Shown: in pieces, positions 30,199 through 38,699 of the stretch
Position numbering within the stretch: the first letter of the stretch is position 1
Layout of the letters: each line of letters opens with the position of its first letter
NCBI RefSeq assembly: GCF_018388425.1
Contig: NZ_CP074406.1
Location: 1,984,001 to 2,048,000 of the forward strand
Direction of reading: 5' to 3'
DNA from: Nocardioides faecalis
Lineage (GTDB): Bacteria > Actinomycetota > Actinomycetes > Propionibacteriales > Nocardioidaceae
DNA length: 64,000 nt
Program-made: the position numbers and the translations under genes
Notes under the pieces: generated by a model
What the model saw: only the letters and a program-made list of their open reading frames with translations
Told to the model about the DNA's origin: nothing
Database searches by the model: none

Positions 30199-30480
30199 CC
30201 GGGCGGAAGGTCCTGCCCGGGGCACTCGACCGGGGGCGTTCGGCTCCGGTCGCTCCATCCGGGCCGGGCGTCAGGCCGGCGGCGCGAGCACCACGGTCCA
30301 GGCGATCACCTTGCCCGAGGCGACGCTCGCCGTAGCGCTCGTGCCGGGCCAGGTACCGGCGCTCACGGGCCTGGTGTCGGCGGTCGCGGTGGCGAGGAGG
30401 CCGCTGCCCGAGCCCACCGCTGCGGGCGACCGTAACCGCGGGCGACGCTCGGCTGTCTCACCCGATTCGGGTAGCGGCCC
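30199..30480. other. 282-bp gap with a hairpin and a coding-like fragment
   Basis: Directly after the prcA stop, CCGGGC (30199-30204) pairs with GCCCGG (30215-30220), a weak terminator candidate. On the minus strand, a frame ending at TGA (30271-30273) reads VASGKVIAWTVVLAPPA, with coding-like GC third positions for about 45 codons upstream. It has no credible start or ribosome site, so it may be the remnant end of a lost gene. Nothing else was recognised. Confidence 0.4.
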
Positions 30481-31914
30481 TCACAGCGGCCGGGTCGCCG
30501 GCCCCTCCAGCACCTGGCCGTCGGCGTCGAAGCGGGAGCCGTGCAGCGGGCAGTCCCAGGACTCCTCGGCGTCGTTCCAGCACAGCACGCCACCGAGGTG
30601 GGTGCACAGCGGCGCCTGGTCGCGCCGCAGGGGCCGCTGCACGTGGCCGGAGACCATGTGCCAGCCGACCTCGGCGTTGAAGAAGGCGGTGCGGCCGATG
30701 CTGGCCACCTCGCGCGGGGTCCAGGCACGCAGCGCCCGGCCCCAGGCCGGCGGCGAGCCGCCGAGGAGCTCGGCGGCGAGCAGCAGCGCCGCGGCGGGGG
30801 CGGTGGTCATGCCCCACTTGTCGAAGCCGGTGAGGACATGGATCGCGTCGTCGCCGGGCAGCACCGGACCGACATAGGGCAGCGCGGTGGCCGGGGTCTG
30901 GTCCTGCGCCGACCAGACGTGGCGGACCTCGCTGCCGGGGAACGTCTGGTCGGCCCAGCCGAGCAGGTCCGCGACGTGGTCGGACTCCCGGCCTCGGCCC
31001 GTGCCGTGCCCCGAGCCACCGACCTGCAGCAGCTCCTCGCCGTCCACGGTGGTCACCGAGCGCAGCGAGCGGGTCGGCCGGTCGCTGGACAGGTGCATCC
31101 CGTCCGGGATCCAGCTCCCGGAGACCGTGGCGGCGTAGGAGCGCTGGGCCTGAACCCGGGCGAAGAAGCCACCGCGGTCCAAGATGGGCTGGTTGGTGGC
31201 GATGACGACCTTCTCCGCCCGCACCTGCGCCTCGCCGGCCTCGGTGTCGACGTCGAGGCGGACCACGTCGTCCTCCTGACGCACCCGCCGCACCCGGGAG
31301 CCCTCCAGCACCACCGCGCCCTCGGCCTCGGCGTCGGCGACCAGGGCACGCAGCAGCACCAGCGGGTCGAGCTGGAACTGGCCGTCGAGCCGCACCGCGC
31401 CGCGCACCTCGTAGGGCAGCTCGGTCTCCTCCACCCAGGTCGCGTCCAGACCGACCAGCTGGGCGGCCGCCAGCTCGGCACGGGCACGCAGCTCGCCGAC
31501 CCGCGTGGTCGCGTACGTCGTGGCGTGCCGGTCGGTCACGTCCATCCCGGCCCGCTCGCAGTAGTGGCGCAGCCACGCCTGGCCCTCGCGGGAGGCCTCG
31601 ACGTAGTCACGCACCACGGCCGGCGGGTTCGTCCGCACCGCCCGGCTCAGCTTGGTGCCCTGCAGCAGCGACACCTTGCCGGTGGTGTGCCCGGTGGTGC
31701 CGTCACCGATGCGGCGCGCCTCCAGCACCGCCACCCGGCGCCCGGCCCGGGCGAGCAGCAGAGCGGTGGTCAGACCGGCGATGCCGGCACCCACCACCGC
31801 GACGTCGTACGACGTGGCGCCGGTGGCCGACGGCCGCGGATCGGGCCGCGGCCCCTCGAACCAGACCGGGCGGCTGTCGACGGGGAGCAGGGGAGCGTGC
31901 TCAGGAGCGTCCAT
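30481..31914 (-). CDS. FAD-dependent oxidoreductase with C-terminal Rieske [2Fe-2S] domain
   Basis: The 477-residue fusion has a DAO-type flavoprotein domain with the dinucleotide motif VVGAGIAGLTTALLLARAG near residue 40 and GHTTGKVSLLQG. The C-terminal Rieske domain has ligands Cys437, His439, Cys455 and His458 (CTHLGG, CPLHGSRF). This architecture occurs in many bacteria with unknown substrates. The TGFDKWGMTTAPAAALLLA segment is typical of the group. It lies on the opposite strand between prcA and pafA, interrupting the proteasome cluster, and diverges from pafA with only 45 bp between starts. Confidence 0.92.
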   Translation of the reverse strand: MDAPEHAPLLPVDSRPVWFEGPRPDPRPSATGATSYDVAVVGAGIAGLTTALLLARAGRRVAVLEARRIGDGTTGHTTGKVSLLQGTKLSRAVRTNPPAVVRDYVEASREGQAWLRHYCERAGMDVTDRHATTYATTRVGELRARAELAAAQLVGLDATWVEETELPYEVRGAVRLDGQFQLDPLVLLRALVADAEAEGAVVLEGSRVRRVRQEDDVVRLDVDTEAGEAQVRAEKVVIATNQPILDRGGFFARVQAQRSYAATVSGSWIPDGMHLSSDRPTRSLRSVTTVDGEELLQVGGSGHGTGRGRESDHVADLLGWADQTFPGSEVRHVWSAQDQTPATALPYVGPVLPGDDAIHVLTGFDKWGMTTAPAAALLLAAELLGGSPPAWGRALRAWTPREVASIGRTAFFNAEVGWHMVSGHVQRPLRRDQAPLCTHLGGVLCWNDAEESWDCPLHGSRFDADGQVLEGPATRPL

Positions 31915-31947
31915 GCGCGGTTCGGTACCCCGTGCGGACAAGGACAG

Positions 31948-31953
31948 TAGTGT
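31948..31953 (+). promoter_or_regulatory. minus-10 element of pafA
   Basis: TAGTGT ends 6 nt before ATG 31960; leaderless arrangement. Confidence 0.5.
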
Positions 31954-31959
31954 GCATTC

Positions 31960-33321
31960 ATGGACCGCCGGATCTTCGGGATCGAGAACGAGTACGGCGT
32001 CACCTGCACGTTCCGCGGGCAGCGGAGACTGAGCCCGGACGAGGTGGCCCGCTACCTGTTCCGCAAGGTCGTGAGCTGGGGTCGCTCCAGCAACGTCTTC
32101 CTGCGCAACGGGGCGAGGCTCTACCTCGACGTGGGCAGCCACCCGGAGTACGCCACCCCGGAGTGCGACGACATCGCGGAGCTGGTCACCCACGACAAGG
32201 CCGGGGAGCGGGTGCTCGAAGGGCTGCTGCTCGACGCCGAGCAGCGGCTGCACGACGAGGGCATCGCCGGTGAGATCTACCTGTTCAAGAACAACACCGA
32301 CTCCGCTGGCAACTCCTACGGCTGCCACGAGAACTACCTGGTCAGCCGCGCCGGCGAGTTCAGCCGGCTCGCCGACATCCTGATCCCGTTCCTGGTGACC
32401 CGGCAGATCCTGGTGGGCGCCGGCAAGGTGTCCCAGAGCCCCCGCGGCACGTCGTACTCGGTGAGCCAGCGGGCCGAGCACATCTGGGAGGGCGTCTCCA
32501 GCGCCACCACCCGCAGCCGGCCGATCATCAACACCCGCGACGAGCCGCATGCCGACGCCGAGCGCTACCGCCGGCTTCACGTCATCGTGGGCGACTCCAA
32601 CATGAGCGAGACCACCACGATGCTCAAGGTCGCCTCCTGCGACCTGGTGCTGCGGATGATCGAGGAGGGCGTGGTGATGCGCGACCTCACGATGGAGAAC
32701 CCGATCCGCGCGATCCGCGAGATCTCCCACGACGTCACCGGCCGGCGCAAGGTGCGGCTGGCGAACGGTCGCGAGGCGAGCGCCCTGGACATCCAGGGCG
32801 AGTACCTGAGCAAGGCCCGCGACTTCGTCGACCGGCGCCAGATCTCCACGCCCGTGATCGAGCGTGCCCTCGACCTGTGGGAGCGCGGGCTCAAGGCGGT
32901 GGAGTCCGACGACCTCGGCCTGGTCGACCGCGAGCTCGACTGGGTGATCAAGTGGAAGCTGATCGACCGGTACCGCGCGAAGCACGGGCTTGCGCTCTCG
33001 CACCCGCGGGTGGCCCAGCTCGACCTCGCCTACCACGACATCCACCGTGGCCGCGGGCTCTACTACCTGCTGGAGAAGCGAGGTGCGGTCGCCCGGGTCT
33101 CCAGCGACCTGCGCATCTTCGAGGCCAAGTCCGTGCCGCCGCAGAACACCCGTGCCCGGCTGCGCGGGGAGTTCATCCGACGCGCCCAGGAGCGTCGCCG
33201 CGACTTCACCGTCGACTGGGTCCACCTCAAGCTCAACGACCAGGCCCAGCGCACGGTGCTGTGCAAGGACCCCTTCCGGGCCTACGACGAGCGGGTGCAG
33301 CGACTCATCGACGGCATGTGA
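31960..33321 (+). CDS. pafA: Pup--protein ligase PafA
   Basis: PafA uses ATP to join Pup's C-terminal glutamate to substrate lysines. The 453-residue enzyme starts [20 protein letters not shown], with the magnesium/ATP-binding Glu residues of the family in the first strand. It keeps [42 protein letters not shown] and [21 protein letters not shown]. The length matches actinobacterial PafA (about 450). Because Pup here already ends in Glu, PafA can act on it directly. Confidence 0.97.
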   Translation: MDRRIFGIENEYGVTCTFRGQRRLSPDEVARYLFRKVVSWGRSSNVFLRNGARLYLDVGSHPEYATPECDDIAELVTHDKAGERVLEGLLLDAEQRLHDEGIAGEIYLFKNNTDSAGNSYGCHENYLVSRAGEFSRLADILIPFLVTRQILVGAGKVSQSPRGTSYSVSQRAEHIWEGVSSATTRSRPIINTRDEPHADAERYRRLHVIVGDSNMSETTTMLKVASCDLVLRMIEEGVVMRDLTMENPIRAIREISHDVTGRRKVRLANGREASALDIQGEYLSKARDFVDRRQISTPVIERALDLWERGLKAVESDDLGLVDRELDWVIKWKLIDRYRAKHGLALSHPRVAQLDLAYHDIHRGRGLYYLLEKRGAVARVSSDLRIFEAKSVPPQNTRARLRGEFIRRAQERRRDFTVDWVHLKLNDQAQRTVLCKDPFRAYDERVQRLIDGM

Positions 33322-33359
33322 GCCCCCCGTCCGGGTCGGCTCCCGTACCGTCGTCTGGG

Positions 33360-33365
33360 TAAGGT
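33360..33365 (+). promoter_or_regulatory. minus-10 element of the FKBP lipoprotein gene
   Basis: TAAGGT ends 6 nt before GTG 33372 and decides that start over ATG 33396. Confidence 0.45.
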
Positions 33366-33371
33366 TTGCGC

Positions 33372-34421
33372 GTGTTCGCCCGCCTGCGCCCCGCCATGAA
33401 GCGTCCGTCCGCCCTCCTGCTGGGCGTTGCCCTGTCGGCGAGCCTCACGCTCACCGCCTGCGGCGGTGACGATGAGCAGCTGTCCGGCTTCGACGCCGTG
33501 ACGGTCTCCGGCCCGGTCGGGTCCGCCCCGGAGGTGGACTGGAAGGGGCGGCTGAAGCCCGAGAAGGCGAAGGCCAAGGTGCTCGAGGAGGGTGACGGCA
33601 CCCCGCTCGCCAAGGGCGACGTGGTGCGGGTCGAGTTCACGCTGGCGAACGGCTGGACCCACCAGGTCAACTACGACACCTACGACGAGACCACGGTCTC
33701 CAAGCTGGTCAGGGTCGGTGAGGAGGTCGAGCCGATGTCGGTGGAGGAGCTGCTCACCGCGGAGATCGTGAAGGCGATCAAGCCCGGCCAGCACCTCGGC
33801 ACCCGGATCGGCGTCACCGTCGGCAGCGAGGAGCTGATCGGCGACTACCTGGGCAACACCCAGGTCTCGGAGTTCTTCGCCGGCATCGACGTCGGCAACG
33901 AGGACGGCCTGCTGTTCGTCGCCGACCTGGTCGAGCTGGCCGGACCGCAGGGGCAGGCCGAGAAGGCCCCCGCCTGGGCGCCGAAGATCGTGGAGAAGGA
34001 CGGCGTGCCCGCCGCGCTGGACTTCAAGGGCGTCCCCAAGCCCACCGACAAGCTCCGCACCGCCCTGCTCATCAAGGGCACCGGCCCGGTCGTCGAGTCG
34101 GGCCAGTCGATCCTGGTCAACTACCTCGGCCAGGTCTACAAGGGCAAGAAGCCGTTCGACGAGAGCTACACCGGCACCGGTTTCGTCGCCACCGTCGGCG
34201 GCGAGGCCGCGACCGTGGTCAAGGGCTGGTCCGAGGGCCTCGTCGGCGTCCCGGTGGGCAGCCGGGTGCTGCTGCAGATCCCGCCGAAGCTGGGCTACGG
34301 CAACGAGGCGCAGGGCGACATCCCGGCGAACTCGACGCTGTACTTCGTCGTCGACGTCCTCGACGCGGCTGACCCGGAGCCCGCGCCCGCGCCGGCACCC
34401 GCCGAGGGCTCGTCGGAGTAG
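33372..34421 (+). CDS. FKBP-type peptidyl-prolyl isomerase lipoprotein
   Basis: The 349-residue secreted protein has a signal peptide (RPSALLLGVALSASLTLTACGG) with lipobox LTAC. The C-terminal FKBP domain (about 235-330) includes GQSILVNYLGQVYKGKKPFD, TVVKGWSEGLVGVPVGSRVLL and IPPKLGYGNEAQGDIPANSTLYFVVD. An earlier segment (residues about 60-200) looks like a second, degenerate FKBP-like domain. It probably helps fold exported proteins at the outer face of the membrane. It ends in a short Ala-Pro tail. It stands between pafA and pafB, as in some streptomycetes. Confidence 0.9.
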   Translation: MFARLRPAMKRPSALLLGVALSASLTLTACGGDDEQLSGFDAVTVSGPVGSAPEVDWKGRLKPEKAKAKVLEEGDGTPLAKGDVVRVEFTLANGWTHQVNYDTYDETTVSKLVRVGEEVEPMSVEELLTAEIVKAIKPGQHLGTRIGVTVGSEELIGDYLGNTQVSEFFAGIDVGNEDGLLFVADLVELAGPQGQAEKAPAWAPKIVEKDGVPAALDFKGVPKPTDKLRTALLIKGTGPVVESGQSILVNYLGQVYKGKKPFDESYTGTGFVATVGGEAATVVKGWSEGLVGVPVGSRVLLQIPPKLGYGNEAQGDIPANSTLYFVVDVLDAADPEPAPAPAPAEGSSE

Positions 34422-34433
34422 TCCCCGGCACGG

Positions 34434-34439
34434 CACAAT
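34434..34439 (+). promoter_or_regulatory. possible minus-10 element of pafB
   Basis: CACAAT ends 7 nt before ATG 34447. It matches the A2/T6 positions but not the first T, so it is weaker than the other sites. Confidence 0.3.
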
Positions 34440-34446
34440 CGCGGGC

Positions 34447-35415
34447 ATGGCCGTGCCCAAGAGCGAGCGTCTGCTCAATCTGCTGATCATGCTGCTGGTC
34501 CAGCGGCGCCCGATCGGCAAGGACCGGATCCGGGGCCTGCTCTACGCCGGGTCCAGCCCGGAGGCGTTCGAGAAGATGTTCGAGCGCGACAAGGACGAGC
34601 TGCGCAGCCTCGGCGTCCCGGTCGAGGTGGCGCCGCTGGACCCGCTGTTCTCCGACGAGGTCGGCTACCGGATCCCGCCGGACGCCTTCGCGCTGCCCGA
34701 CGTCGCGCTGACGCCGCAGGAGGCGGCCGTGGTCGGCATCGCCTCCCGGGTGTGGCAGCACGCCACGATGGCGCAGGTCACCAGCGACGCGGTCCGCAAG
34801 CTGACCGCGGCCGGGATCGACGTCGACCTGGACGCCCTCGACATCACCGGCCCGCTGCTGACCGCGGACGAGCCGGCCTTCGACGCCTGCTGGTTCGCGG
34901 TGTGCGAGCGGGTGGAGATCGCCTTCGACTACCGCCGCCCGGGTGCCGACGCACCCACCACCCGTCACCTGCAGCCGTGGGGCGTGGTCCGCTCGGCGGG
35001 CCGCTGGTACGTCGTGGGCCACGACGTCGACCGGGGCGCAGAGCGCGTCTTCCGGCTCTCCCGCGTGGTCGGACCGGTGCGCACCGCCAGTACACCGGGC
35101 GCCTACGAGGTGCCCGCCGACGTCGACCTGCGCGCGATCACCCGCCGCCTCGACCCGCCGGCCCGCACCGAGCACGCGACGCTGCTCGTGCGCGCCGGCG
35201 CCGGGCACCTGTTCCGCCGTGACGCCGAGCGGGTGCAGCCCGGTGTCGAGGGCCCCGACGCGCACTCGGTGTGGGACCTCGTCGAGGTACGACGTCGCAG
35301 CGAGTCCCTGGTCGAGGAGGTCCTCGCCGAGGGCCCCGACGTGGTGCTGCTGGCCCCCGAGCACGCCCGCCAGCAGGTCCGCCACTCGCTGGAGCAGGTT
35401 CTGGTGGACACATGA
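34447..35415 (+). CDS. pafB: WYL-domain transcriptional regulator PafB
   Basis: PafB with PafC activates DNA-damage genes in mycobacteria. The 322-residue protein has an N-terminal winged helix-turn-helix (SERLLNLLIMLLVQRRPIGKDRI), then the WYL domain (WFAVCERVEIAFDYRRPGA; LQPWGVVRSAGRWYVVGHDVDRGAERVFRLSRV), which senses a ligand likely to be nucleic acid. Its stop overlaps the pafC start (ATGA), and the two act as a heterodimer in known cases. It sits downstream of pafA, but its regulatory role is not proteasomal. Confidence 0.93.
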   Translation: MAVPKSERLLNLLIMLLVQRRPIGKDRIRGLLYAGSSPEAFEKMFERDKDELRSLGVPVEVAPLDPLFSDEVGYRIPPDAFALPDVALTPQEAAVVGIASRVWQHATMAQVTSDAVRKLTAAGIDVDLDALDITGPLLTADEPAFDACWFAVCERVEIAFDYRRPGADAPTTRHLQPWGVVRSAGRWYVVGHDVDRGAERVFRLSRVVGPVRTASTPGAYEVPADVDLRAITRRLDPPARTEHATLLVRAGAGHLFRRDAERVQPGVEGPDAHSVWDLVEVRRRSESLVEEVLAEGPDVVLLAPEHARQQVRHSLEQVLVDT

Positions 35416-36446
35416 CCCGGCGCACGCCCCCTGCCTCCGGATCCGGCCGCGCCCCTGGCGCCCGCGACCAGGTGGCGCGGCTGCTCACCCTGGTGCCGTT
35501 CCTGCACCAACGCGACGGCGTACGGCTGGCCGAGGCGGCCGCGCTACTGGACACCACGCCGGAGCAGGTGCTGCGCGACCTGCGGGTGCTGTTCATGTGC
35601 GGGCTGCCCGGCGGGCTGCCTGATGACCTCATCGACGTGGACCTGGACGCCATCCAGACCGAGCAGGGCAGCCCGCTGTCCGACGGCGTGATCCGGGTGG
35701 CGAACGCCGACTACCTGTCCCGGCCGCTGCGCCTGAGTGCCACCGAGGCGTCGGCGGTGATCGTGGCGCTGCGCACGCTGCGCGACACCTCCACCGGCCA
35801 GACCCGTGAGGTGGTGGACTCGGCGCTCGCCAAGCTGGAGCGCGCCGTGACCACGGCCGGGGCCGGCCACGTCGCGGTCAACCCCTCGCCACGCGACGCC
35901 GACCAGGTCCGGCTCGCCGAGCTCACCGCCGTGCTGGAGCAGGCCATCGACGCCGGCCGCCAGGTCCGGCTGTCCTACTTCGTCGCCTCCCGCAACGAGG
36001 AGTCCGAACGGGTCGTCGACCCCGTCGCGGTGCTGACCCACGGTGCGCACTCCTACCTCGACGCCTGGTGCCACCGGGCCGGCGGCGACCGCCTGTTCCG
36101 GCTGGACCGGATCGTGAAGGCCGAGGTGCTCGACGACCCCGTCGAGGTGCGCCGGGCTCCGCGCGACCTCTCCGCGGGCTTGTTCCGCGACCCGGGCCTG
36201 GAGGGAGCGGTGCTGGTGACGCTGCGCCTGGACCGGCAGGCGCGGTGGGCCACCGAGTACTACCCGGTGCGTGCGGTCCGCGGCCTGCCCGACGGCGGTG
36301 CCGAGGTCGACCTCGTGGTGCTGGACCGGCACTGGCTCAACCGCCTGCTGCTGCGCCTGGCCCCGCACGCGCGGGTCGTCTCACCGCCCGAGGTGGCCGC
36401 GTCGTTCACCGCGCTCGCCTCGGAGACCCTCGGGCTGTACCGCTGA
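35412..36446 (+). CDS. pafC: WYL-domain transcriptional regulator PafC
   Basis: The 344-residue partner of PafB has a basic N-terminal extension, a helix-turn-helix region (QVARLLTLVPFLHQRDGVRLAEAAALL) and a WYL domain (QVRLSYFVASRNEESERVVDPVAVLTHGAHSYLDAWCHRAGGDRLFRLDRI). A C-terminal WCX-type extension follows. ATG 35412 overlaps the pafB stop by 4 nt. Gene order pafA-(FKBP)-pafB-pafC-tatA-tatC is conserved in actinobacteria. Confidence 0.93.
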   Translation: MTRRTPPASGSGRAPGARDQVARLLTLVPFLHQRDGVRLAEAAALLDTTPEQVLRDLRVLFMCGLPGGLPDDLIDVDLDAIQTEQGSPLSDGVIRVANADYLSRPLRLSATEASAVIVALRTLRDTSTGQTREVVDSALAKLERAVTTAGAGHVAVNPSPRDADQVRLAELTAVLEQAIDAGRQVRLSYFVASRNEESERVVDPVAVLTHGAHSYLDAWCHRAGGDRLFRLDRIVKAEVLDDPVEVRRAPRDLSAGLFRDPGLEGAVLVTLRLDRQARWATEYYPVRAVRGLPDGGAEVDLVVLDRHWLNRLLLRLAPHARVVSPPEVAASFTALASETLGLYR

Positions 36447-36529
36447 GCCGACGGGCCGAGCGTCGGGCCGGAGCGTCGAGCGGGGCGTCGGGGGCACCAC
36501 CGATGCGCCCTTGCCGCCCGGGCGGGGCG

Positions 36530-36535
36530 TAGCAT
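36530..36535 (+). promoter_or_regulatory. possible minus-10 element of tatA
   Basis: TAGCAT lies 42 nt before ATG 36578, giving a short leader rather than a leaderless message. Confidence 0.35.
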
Positions 36536-36577
36536 GGACCACGTCCGTGCGGAATTGATGTGAGAGTTGGTCTGGCG

Positions 36578-36859
36578 ATGACGTCCCTGATCGGAATGCC
36601 CCAGGGAGCCGAGTGGCTCATCATCCTGGCGATCGTGATCCTGGTCTTCGGCGCGGCCAAGCTCCCCGACCTAGCCCGCGGCACCGGTCAGGCGCTGCGG
36701 ATCTTCAAGGCCGAGACCAAGGGCCTGCGCGACGACGACGAGGCCAAGCCGAAGGGCGGACCGGCCTCGCCGATCGCTCCGAACGGTGAGCTGAACCCGG
36801 GCGCCGGCGAGGTCGCCGAGGGCGAGATCGTCGACGAGCGCCGCGAGCACAACTCCTGA
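36578..36859 (+). CDS. tatA: Sec-independent translocase subunit TatA
   Basis: TatA oligomers form the pore for folded protein export. The 93-residue product has a single N-terminal membrane helix (WLIILAIVILVFGAAKLPDLARG) with the conserved Phe-Gly hinge, an amphipathic helix (GQALRIFKAETKG), and an acidic, disordered tail. Start ATG 36578 is chosen by family comparison; GTG 36560 would add six residues. It is followed 13 bp later by tatC. Confidence 0.92.
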   Translation: MTSLIGMPQGAEWLIILAIVILVFGAAKLPDLARGTGQALRIFKAETKGLRDDDEAKPKGGPASPIAPNGELNPGAGEVAEGEIVDERREHNS

Positions 36860-36872
36860 TCCCGCACTCGCG

Positions 36873-37709
36873 TTGTCCCTGATCGGCATCGGGCGGCTGT
36901 TCGTCGGCAAGCCCGTCCACCCTGTCGGCGCCGACGGCCGGATGGCACTGTCGGACCACCTGCGGGAGCTGCGCGCCCGCATCCTGAAGGCCGGCTTCGC
37001 GGTCCTGGCCGCGTTCGGCATCGCGCTGTTCTTCTTCGAGCCGCTGTTTCAGCTGGTCCTCGACCCCTACCTGGCCGCGCAGCGCGAGCTGCCGAACGGC
37101 ACCACCGAGGCGACCACCTCGGGTGCTGCGGGCGGGTTCCTGCTCTACCTCAAGCTCTGCGGCCTGGCCGCGCTCGTCGGCTCCAGCCCGATCTGGCTCT
37201 ACCAGATCTGGGCGTTCGTCCTGCCCGCCCTGCACCGCCACGAGAAGCGCTGGACCGCGATCTTCGCCGTCATCGCCGGACCGCTGTTCCTCGCCGGGGT
37301 CGTGCTGGGCTACGTGACCCTGCCCAAGGGTCTGGAGATCCTGATCGGGTTGAACCCCGACGAGCTGACCAACCTGGTCGAGTTCAACGACTACCTGACC
37401 TTCTTCAGCCGCACCCTGCTCGGCTTCGGCATCGCCTTCGAGATCCCCGTCTTCGTCGTGCTGCTCAACCTGGCCGGCGTGGTCACCGGCAAGGCGCTGG
37501 GGGAGTACCGGCCGTGGATCATCGTCGGCTCGTTCGTCTTCGCCGCGGTGATGACGCCGTCCGGTGACCCTTTCACCATGACCTTCATGGCCGTGCCGAT
37601 GGTGGTCCTGTTCGGGATCTCCGAGCTCATCGCGCGCTTCAACGACCGGCGCCGCGCGCGACGCTCGCCCAACGCCGGGCTCTCCCCGGACGAGGCCAGC
37701 CCCCTCTGA
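36873..37709 (+). CDS. tatC: Sec-independent translocase subunit TatC
   Basis: TatC recognises twin-arginine signal peptides. The 278-residue protein has six membrane segments and the signature MALSDHLRELRARILKAG at the first cytoplasmic loop. The N-terminal extension (SLIGIGRLFVGKPVHPVGADGR) is typical of actinobacterial TatC, so the TTG start at 36873 is preferred over ATG 36942. The conserved Glu in the first periplasm-facing part and the P-x-G-D-P-F-T motif (MTPSGDPFTM) are present. No strong ribosome site is visible; it is likely coupled to tatA. Confidence 0.92.
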   Translation: MSLIGIGRLFVGKPVHPVGADGRMALSDHLRELRARILKAGFAVLAAFGIALFFFEPLFQLVLDPYLAAQRELPNGTTEATTSGAAGGFLLYLKLCGLAALVGSSPIWLYQIWAFVLPALHRHEKRWTAIFAVIAGPLFLAGVVLGYVTLPKGLEILIGLNPDELTNLVEFNDYLTFFSRTLLGFGIAFEIPVFVVLLNLAGVVTGKALGEYRPWIIVGSFVFAAVMTPSGDPFTMTFMAVPMVVLFGISELIARFNDRRRARRSPNAGLSPDEASPL

Positions 37710-37720
37710 GTTGCCTGCGA

Positions 37721-37779
37721 TAGTCCCTGACGAAAAGCACCGCCCCGGAGTCCGGGACGGTGCTTTTCGTCAGGGACTA
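37721..37779. repeat. 59-bp palindromic repeat, copy 2 (22-bp arms, 15-nt loop)
   Basis: The arms (37721-37742 and 37758-37779) are identical to those of copy 1 at 2683-2741. The 15-nt loop differs and has its own CCCGGA/TCCGGG pairing, absent in copy 1. It begins 12 bp after the tatC stop and ends 37 bp before the next promoter. Same length and same arms with a different centre point to a dispersed element family. Confidence 0.9.
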
Positions 37780-37816
37780 CCTGGACTGGGCCACGAGCGT
37801 TGGTTGGCGGGTGGCC

Positions 37817-37822
37817 TAACCT
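37817..37822 (+). promoter_or_regulatory. minus-10 element of the lipid kinase gene
   Basis: TAACCT ends 7 nt before GTG 37830 and supports that start. Confidence 0.45.
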
Positions 37823-37829
37823 TCGTGCT

Positions 37830-38699
37830 GTGCCGCGCGCAGTCATCCTGACCAACCCCGCATCGGGGAAGGGGCGGGGCGTACGCCGGCGCGACGAGGC
37901 GCTGCCGCAGTTCCGCGCCGCCGGCTGGGAGGTCGAGGCGCACCACGGCCTCGACGCCGACGCCTCGCTGGCGCTGGCCCACGAGGTCGTGGCCACCCGG
38001 CCCGACGTCCTGGTGATGTGCGGCGGCGACGGCATGGTCAACCTCGGGCTGCAGGCGGCGGCGGGCACCGACGTCCCGATCGGCGTGCTGCCCGCGGGCA
38101 CCGGCAACGACTTCGCCCGCTGCTTCGGCCTGCCGCTGCGCGACGGGGCGGCGGCCGCGCGCCGGATCGTGCACGGTCGCGAGCGCAGCGTCGACCTGGC
38201 CCGGATCGGCGAGCGCTGGTACGGCGGCGTGCTGGCCGCCGGGTTCGACGCCGTCGTCAACGAGCGGGCCAACAAGATGACCTGGCCGCGCGGCCAGGCG
38301 CGCTACAACCTGGCCACGCTCGCCGAGCTGCGAGTCTTCGAGCCGCTGCGCTACACCCTGGTCCTCGACGGCGCCGAACGCGAGCTGGACGCCATGCTGG
38401 TCGCCATCGGCAACGGGCCGTCGTTCGGTGGCGGGCTGCGGATCGCCCACGGCGCCGAGCTCGACGACGGCCTCCTCGACGTCGTGCTGATCAAGCCGGT
38501 GAGCCGCCTCGAGCTCGTCCGCACCTTCCCCAAGCTCTACCACGGGAGTCACGTGAACCACCCCCAGTACGAGCGGCATCGCGTCCGCAAGGTCACCATC
38601 GCCAGCCCTGGCATCGTCGGCTACGCCGACGGCGAGCGGTTCGGTCCGCTGCCGTTGAGCGTCGAGTGCGTCGCCGGTGCGGTCCGGGTGCGCGCATGA
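37830..38699 (+). CDS. diacylglycerol kinase catalytic-domain (YegS/DgkB-like) lipid kinase
   Basis: The 289-residue kinase transfers phosphate from ATP to diacylglycerol or a similar lipid. It has the family start VILTNPASGKGRG, the nucleotide motif VMCGGDGMVN, and LPAGTGNDFAR. The C-terminal beta domain contains GGLRIAHGAELDDGLLDVVL. Start GTG 37830 is supported by TAACCT. Its stop overlaps the helY start (ATGA), so it is translated with that helicase. The lipid substrate is not readable. Confidence 0.9.
   Translation: MPRAVILTNPASGKGRGVRRRDEALPQFRAAGWEVEAHHGLDADASLALAHEVVATRPDVLVMCGGDGMVNLGLQAAAGTDVPIGVLPAGTGNDFARCFGLPLRDGAAAARRIVHGRERSVDLARIGERWYGGVLAAGFDAVVNERANKMTWPRGQARYNLATLAELRVFEPLRYTLVLDGAERELDAMLVAIGNGPSFGGGLRIAHGAELDDGLLDVVLIKPVSRLELVRTFPKLYHGSHVNHPQYERHRVRKVTIASPGIVGYADGERFGPLPLSVECVAGAVRVRA

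Noticed and set aside
38018..38695. N-terminal extension of the helY frame into the lipid kinase gene
   Set aside because: The lipid kinase frame carries the GGDGM and GTGND motifs there; ATG 38696 overlaps its stop in the usual coupled fashion.
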